Shown: positions 58,903 through 64,000 of the stretch, one piece after another
How the letters are laid out: each line of letters starts with the position of its first letter
Numbering within the stretch: the first letter of the stretch is position 1
IMG/VR virus record: IMGVR_UViG_3300042905_002991
Location: 1 to 64,000 of that record
Strand: one strand, 5' to 3'
Length of the DNA stretch: 64,000 nt
DNA from: a virus
Notes under the pieces: generated by a model
What the model was told of the DNA's origin: nothing
The model's input: the letters and a program-made list of their open reading frames with translations, nothing else
Database searches by the model: none
Made by a program: the position numbers and the translations under genes

Positions 58903-61608
58903 TTATCCTGATGGTGTTGCAATTGCTCTAAAGTTTAGAACTGTTGGAACAACAGTTGGATCTGCAGCGGACATCACAATCTTAATAGCATAGTATTTAA
59001 ACGTACCACCAAGAGGATATACAACGCCATTCTCAACATATGAAAGAACGTTTTTCTCAAGATTTGGTCTAAATTCGAGTTCAATAACCTCGCTCTGATC
59101 TGCAGAATAGGTATCAAGAACCTTATTCATCAACTTCCACTTCTTCAACTCGAAGTTTTCAGGATCTGATGCTGATTTAACTTTGTAATAGACGTGAACA
59201 TTAGTTCCACGTGGACGATTGACGTCAATATAAACACGAAGATCACCTGCATCAAATCCGTCAGCAAGACTAATCTGTTTCGTGATATAGCGAGCCTTCA
59301 TATTACCGCCAGAAGATCCTGTTTCACCAGCAATCACAGCGGTTGCATTTGATGATGCTACAGCCTCTGAGAAAGTAATCGTTGGAGTTGTAATATATCC
59401 AGAACCTGAATTGTCAACAATAATTGTGCTAACACCATTGCTAGATAGAGCAGAAACATATGCATTTGCTTGAATGCCATCTGCTAAATCTGGAGCAGAA
59501 ATTGTAACTGTAATGTCACCAGCGTCAGTATGCGTTCCAACAGAAGTAATGCTAATATCAGTATTTGAAATACTTCCATCATTGATATCGTTTTCATAAG
59601 CAACAGCACTGATGCGCTCAATGTTTACAATTGGCGATACGTCTGCGTCTGTCGTATTTAAATCAACACCAGCAATAAATGATCCTGTATCACCCTCTAT
59701 AATTCGACGACGGCGATTTGATGTTGCGGTTGATGTCAACAAATCAGCACCAAAACTATATCGTGAATTGACAGGAATATAGGTGAACTGAGCATCTTGT
59801 ACGTTAGAAACGTTGTTCGATTTAAACTTAAAGTTTGCAACTGTTGGTTTCTTTGTTAACAGTGTTGTGTGCATCAAAATAGAATCAATATTCACATTGG
59901 CAAATTGATTTTGTGGTTTAAACAATACCGTGCCACCAGTATTTGGCGTAAAGACACACTTCTTAATGCGGAACATCAAATCTTGATTTTGAATTGGTGT
60001 CCACGTTGATGAGTTTTGTGATTTAAACAATGAGCCAAGATATGGCTGCTGAGAAACACGACGTGGTGGATTTGCACCAAGAACACTTCCGCCGAGTTCA
60101 GAGATGAACACATAGTAATCTGGAGAATCAGACTTCACAACAATAGCGTATTCTGTTTCTGGTTCCAAATATACTGGATCATCAAACTTAAAGTTGGTAA
60201 TTGTGCTGGTATTTGATGCATCTGGAATCAATGACGTTTTAACATCACGACATTCTACTGATTTAGCAGCAATCACATTTTGTGTTGGAATTCCATTCAC
60301 CACAGTTACAAGTTCAACTGTAATAGGAAGTTGAAGATCTGCTAGAATTGGCTTACCAGCAAAGAACAAGTCGACAGATGACACATAAATGCCATAATTA
60401 AATTTAGGCGCGCCATTTACTTGCACATCAACTTCTGGCGTAAAGAATGTTTGAGCAAGAGGATCTCTTCTTCTTTGTGGAACAGGTGGTGGGACAAATA
60501 CAGGTGGTGGAATAACTGGTGGCGCACCAACTGCATTATATGTCGCAGTTGCACGCATTGAGAAGAAGTTATTTTGAGCACCTTCCGTATCAGTGATTGT
60601 GAAGATACGCTCACCTGCTGGGAATCGAGCACTTTCAGTTTCTGGAATATTAAAGATACCAGTGATGCGACCAAATTCATCAACCACGTGAGTGCCAAAT
60701 GTATACTTAGAATTTGAACTCAATGTAACTGTAGCATTGAGACGAAGTTCATTATGATTCGTACCATGAACTGCAAGAATTTCTCTTACAGTGTTTTGTC
60801 CAGTTCCAGAAGTGATGATAAGAGTGTTTCCAACAGAATTAATTGAGTTGGCTTGAACAAGAATTGATAGAGTGTTGGTGCCATTTGCTGCAGTATAAAC
60901 ACCAGAAGCATGATCAAGAGAAACAATCAATCCAGTATTTGACACATTCGCAGCACCACGAACTCTGTTGCCAGCTCTAAACGTGTTTCCGCGAATGAAT
61001 GATGCAGCATTTGTAAGAACTGCACTGTTCAATTTTGAAATAACACTATTTGCCACAGCACCATATGCATTCATAGCACCATCAGAAGGAGAGATGGCAA
61101 GAACACCATTTGCACGATCATAGTATTGAACGCGACCACGGAAAGTTGTTACACCACTTGTTCCACTGGCTCTCTGAATAACAATATCATTTACAGCATA
61201 ATCATTGTCATTTAGTGAGTTGGCACCATAAGCAGCGATATTCACAGTTAAAAAGTTTTGATTCAAATATAGAATATTATTCGAGCTTGCAAGAACACGA
61301 GCATATGCATTTGTTGTAATATCAACAATGCCCTCACCTTGAACGAAGATGCTTGCGTTATTTGCAGCATTTAATTCTAGTCTATTTGACTTCTGTACAA
61401 AATTATTGACAACTGCATCATCTAAGAAAAAGTTAGGAACTTTATCTGGTGTTAACGATGTGCCAACAAACACAACTTCGTTTGCGCGAATAAATCGAGT
61501 AACGATATTTGGATCGTTAGATTGCTCAACTGGCGAAAACGCATTTGGATCCAAACCATTGATTAGGTTTGGATTGAATATAAAATTAAATGGAAATTCG
61601 TCGAACAT
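58903..61608 (-). CDS. Large virion structural protein (DUF4815-associated second part)
   Basis: A 901-residue beta-rich protein. Recognisable parts are FIRANEVVFVGTSLTPDKVP at about residue 38, DEFGRITGIFNIPETES with FPAGERIFTITD in the middle, and DPLAQTFFTPEV (a motif common in large phage baseplate/fibre-base proteins), then YAIVVKSDSPDYYVFISELG. In related phages these segments often follow a DUF4815-type N-terminal domain in one chain; here they are encoded separately from the gene upstream. It is probably a baseplate- or fibre-base component. Confidence 0.72.
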   Translation of the reverse strand: MFDEFPFNFIFNPNLINGLDPNAFSPVEQSNDPNIVTRFIRANEVVFVGTSLTPDKVPNFFLDDAVVNNFVQKSNRLELNAANNASIFVQGEGIVDITTNAYARVLASSNNILYLNQNFLTVNIAAYGANSLNDNDYAVNDIVIQRASGTSGVTTFRGRVQYYDRANGVLAISPSDGAMNAYGAVANSVISKLNSAVLTNAASFIRGNTFRAGNRVRGAANVSNTGLIVSLDHASGVYTAANGTNTLSILVQANSINSVGNTLIITSGTGQNTVREILAVHGTNHNELRLNATVTLSSNSKYTFGTHVVDEFGRITGIFNIPETESARFPAGERIFTITDTEGAQNNFFSMRATATYNAVGAPPVIPPPVFVPPPVPQRRRDPLAQTFFTPEVDVQVNGAPKFNYGIYVSSVDLFFAGKPILADLQLPITVELVTVVNGIPTQNVIAAKSVECRDVKTSLIPDASNTSTITNFKFDDPVYLEPETEYAIVVKSDSPDYYVFISELGGSVLGANPPRRVSQQPYLGSLFKSQNSSTWTPIQNQDLMFRIKKCVFTPNTGGTVLFKPQNQFANVNIDSILMHTTLLTKKPTVANFKFKSNNVSNVQDAQFTYIPVNSRYSFGADLLTSTATSNRRRRIIEGDTGSFIAGVDLNTTDADVSPIVNIERISAVAYENDINDGSISNTDISITSVGTHTDAGDITVTISAPDLADGIQANAYVSALSSNGVSTIIVDNSGSGYITTPTITFSEAVASSNATAVIAGETGSSGGNMKARYITKQISLADGFDAGDLRVYIDVNRPRGTNVHVYYKVKSASDPENFELKKWKLMNKVLDTYSADQSEVIELEFRPNLEKNVLSYVENGVVYPLGGTFKYYAIKIVMSAADPTVVPTVLNFRAIATPSG

Positions 61609-61620
61609 GTTTTAAACCTA

Positions 61621-64000
61621 CTACGGTGCTAATTCTTCTACTCGTTCCTGCGCTCTATTTAACGCATTTGCCATACCGCCACCTCTGCGGAACCAATCCT
61701 CTTGAGTCAAGACAATTGGTGCAAATCCAAATGGATTACGTGGATTTGTGGTAATTGTATTTTGCGGACCGACAACTGGAACAGGCGCATCAATTGTTGG
61801 AACTGGCGATGTTGGAGATACAGGAATTGGTGCTTGATTCTCAGAGAACCAGCTGTCGCTTTGTGGCGAAAGAGTTAATTGCCCAATAAATGTTCCATAC
61901 AAATATGGCTGAACAGTCACATTTGCAGTCGCTGTTGTTTGTTGAACAATAACTTCTTCTGTATAATCAAGCGAAACAGTTTTTGAATTTCTCTTAGTAT
62001 TTGCACCAATTGTGCTAACTTCGAGAGGAATATGTTTCAAATTATTATAAGCAGAAAGTTTACCCTTTTCTAAAGAGCACTTGAAGTCTGCATTTAACGT
62101 ATCAGCAACATTAAATCCTGTGAAATTATCTGCAACAATACCATACTTTTCCTTTTCTGTAGCATTATCTTCGTACAAAATTGGAGCATCAGTTGCTTTT
62201 TTCTCAGCGATACTCAATGAGGTGTAGTATTCAATATTGCGAATACGATTTTCTAGCGTTCCAATGTCACGCATTGTATAACGCTTATTGTCTACCTTTG
62301 TAAGTTTGATGCTGTTAACATTTGCAGTATATGCAGGAATGTCAACTCTAAACAATGTCATTCCATCTTCTGTATCCACAGGAGGAATTGGATACTTACC
62401 CGCAACACCAGTGAGAGTTTTAAATTCGCCTTCTGTTGTCAAAATAAGTTTATCAACACGTGGAACATAATATGAATATGTCAATTCCATTGGATCATCT
62501 GGCATTGGATTTTTCATACCAACAAAGGTATATGAAGCAACGCTCGAACTTGTTCCAATATCTCTCGTAGGGCGGAAGTCAATCGCATCACGAAGATTAT
62601 ATGTTGTTCCATCAGAAGTTATGAACGTTGGAATTGTTCCATTTGCATATTGAGCCGATGGGTAAGAATCTGCATCAAAGTATCCATTAATTGCTGATGA
62701 ATGTTCATAATATTGCAACATCACAACAGTCTGTCCTCGTGGGGCAGAGGCACCTGGTTTCAATACAATCTTAGAATGATCATACATTCCAAGAGTTTGA
62801 CCAGAATCTAGATAGAAACGACTCGTAATATCAATTGCATTTGTTGCTGTTGGTTCTTGAGTTCCGCTTCCAGAATCATAGATCTTTATGATCTTATAAA
62901 CGTCTGGAATGAATAGTGAGTTATTGCCACCAGGAGTTTTATTAATAAAGCTGGTATTTGTAAACCAAACATGACCATTTGTCGTGTCAATTCTTACTGA
63001 TGTGCAACCTGTAACTTGTGTAGCATTTAGATAACTATCGGTTGCTAAAAGCGTAGTGTTTGCAGCGTTTCCACGAATCGTTTTTGTTCTACGATTATTT
63101 GTGGCTGATTCTGAATCATTGACCTTCACTACAGCATAAATGTCTGCAGTAAATGTTCCCAATTCACCACTGAAAATTGTCAATTGTGTTGATGAATCTC
63201 TACGAACAGCAACTCCACGACCGCCACCACCTGGACCCACCGCAGCAGTTAAATTCAATATTTGACCAACTACAACGTTTGATGCAGTTCCAAGAGATTT
63301 GACCATTACAATAATGTTAGCATTTGCTGAGGTTGCAGATAAGAAACTTCCATCTGAACCATAACCATATGTCTCATTGCCAGCAAGAGTTAGTGCTAAC
63401 TGACCATTTGAAGTGAATGACTTATCTTCAAACACCTTCATGCTATTAAAGTCAGCATTGGTGATTGATCCATAAGAAACATAATTATCTGGTAGCATGA
63501 ACAACAATGAATCTCTATTTTCATCAGAGATGATTGTTGCATTTGTAATATCTTTACTGCTATTCGAGATATTCATCTTAACATTATAAGATGTCTTTGC
63601 AGCAGGTGCTTCAACCAATGAATCAATATCTTTTGTGCTATACAAGAGAGAAACTGTGTTACCGCTACCGATGAGTGCAGTAAAGTTTAAATCTGTAAAT
63701 GCAGTCTTTGTAGCACCATCATATCTTACGATCTTACGAACATCGCCAGCAGATACGTTACTTGCACCACCACTCAACACTCTTACGCTTACATTAGCGT
63801 ATGCATCATTTAGATCAGAGTATCCTGCAGGGAACACAATAGAGTTTGCATTTACAGCAGTTGCTGCTGCAGTTACGGTATTTGATACAAGATTAATATC
63901 AGTTAGATACACAAGATATTCTGTTGAACTGTCTCTTCTAAAGTTGCGAATTCTCGCATAACCCATATAAGTTGTATTATATGCATCAATAGTTGAAACT
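61621..64000 (-). CDS. Large virion structural protein, DUF4815-like, 5' end outside window
   Basis: The frame is open to the window edge: codons for VSTIDAYNTTY precede the first ATG at 63966, so the gene is 5'-truncated by the window and that ATG is probably internal. Visible sequence begins YARIRNFRRDSSTEYLVYLT, a segment typical of DUF4815-type phage structural proteins. Later landmarks are SSVASYTFVGMKNPMPDDPM and MRDIGTLENRIRNIEYYTSL. It ends LTQEDWFRRGGGMANALNRA. The next gene starts 12 bases downstream and seems to continue the same protein family. Confidence 0.75.
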   Translation of the reverse strand, partial: VSTIDAYNTTYMGYARIRNFRRDSSTEYLVYLTDINLVSNTVTAAATAVNANSIVFPAGYSDLNDAYANVSVRVLSGGASNVSAGDVRKIVRYDGATKTAFTDLNFTALIGSGNTVSLLYSTKDIDSLVEAPAAKTSYNVKMNISNSSKDITNATIISDENRDSLLFMLPDNYVSYGSITNADFNSMKVFEDKSFTSNGQLALTLAGNETYGYGSDGSFLSATSANANIIVMVKSLGTASNVVVGQILNLTAAVGPGGGGRGVAVRRDSSTQLTIFSGELGTFTADIYAVVKVNDSESATNNRRTKTIRGNAANTTLLATDSYLNATQVTGCTSVRIDTTNGHVWFTNTSFINKTPGGNNSLFIPDVYKIIKIYDSGSGTQEPTATNAIDITSRFYLDSGQTLGMYDHSKIVLKPGASAPRGQTVVMLQYYEHSSAINGYFDADSYPSAQYANGTIPTFITSDGTTYNLRDAIDFRPTRDIGTSSSVASYTFVGMKNPMPDDPMELTYSYYVPRVDKLILTTEGEFKTLTGVAGKYPIPPVDTEDGMTLFRVDIPAYTANVNSIKLTKVDNKRYTMRDIGTLENRIRNIEYYTSLSIAEKKATDAPILYEDNATEKEKYGIVADNFTGFNVADTLNADFKCSLEKGKLSAYNNLKHIPLEVSTIGANTKRNSKTVSLDYTEEVIVQQTTATANVTVQPYLYGTFIGQLTLSPQSDSWFSENQAPIPVSPTSPVPTIDAPVPVVGPQNTITTNPRNPFGFAPIVLTQEDWFRRGGGMANALNRAQERVEELAP

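Overview
The window is a stretch of a T4-like (tailed, contractile) bacteriophage genome. Every gene I accept reads on the minus strand, genes are tightly packed (many stop/start overlaps of the ATGA or TAATG type), and base composition looks AT-rich. The core order, read 5'->3' on the minus strand, is gp13-gp14-gp15-gp16-gp17-gp18-gp19-gp20-gp67-(two small genes)-gp21-gp22-gp23-gp3-like-uvsY-uvsW-gp55-gp47-gp46. This resembles the marine/freshwater T4-like phages (cyanophage and pelagiphage relatives) more than T4 itself. No photosynthesis gene is seen and the host cannot be named from the sequence.

Layout from the right-hand (upstream) end. 64000-56677: large virion/baseplate-adhesin proteins, the first cut by the window edge. 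56663-47555: adhesion region with a collagen-like/beta-helix tailspike, an Asn/Tyr/Pro repeat protein, a prolyl-4-hydroxylase-like dioxygenase, two tandem paralogues of unknown function and a Skp1-GlcNAc-transferase-like enzyme. 47550-39488: two very long fibre proteins made of seven-residue ANTARDQ-like repeats, the larger with an embedded cupredoxin-like domain. 39455-37145: glycosyltransferases and a 2OG-oxygenase-like protein. 37100-23486: neck, terminase, tail, portal, prohead and capsid genes, ended by a strong terminator after gp23. 23372-15018: tail-tube-fold protein, recombination (UvsY, UvsW, gp46/47) and late sigma (gp55), interspersed with 2OG oxygenases and a GT17 glycosyltransferase. 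15018-9111: peptide deformylase, a CobT-like zincin/VWA protein, a CobS/MoxR-like AAA ATPase and small genes. 8978-1802: a probable DNA-base hypermodification island. 1786-1: dNMP kinase (gp1), sliding clamp (gp45), a DsbA-like protein and a partial small membrane protein.

The most interesting system is 8978-1802: a TET/JBP-type 2OG dioxygenase, class II glutamine amidotransferase, amidoligase, GNAT acetyltransferase, GIY-YIG-like/ParB-like protein, alpha-glutamyl/putrescinyl-thymine-pyrophosphorylase-like (amino acid:DNA transferase) protein, P-loop kinase and GT-A glycosyltransferase. Inferred route: hydroxylate a pyrimidine methyl group in DNA, phosphorylate it, replace the phosphate with an amino acid, then decorate further. 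Two other candidate systems are a proline-hydroxylation/GlcNAc pathway beside the collagen-like tailspike and a CobS/CobT-like ATPase/metalloprotease pair.

Regulation is readable. Sigma70-like promoters with an invariant 17-bp spacer precede the early/middle genes. Three of these belong to a repeated module that puts the predicted transcription start on the ATG (leaderless mRNAs). TATAAATA or ACTAAATA octamers typical of T4 late promoters precede structural genes.
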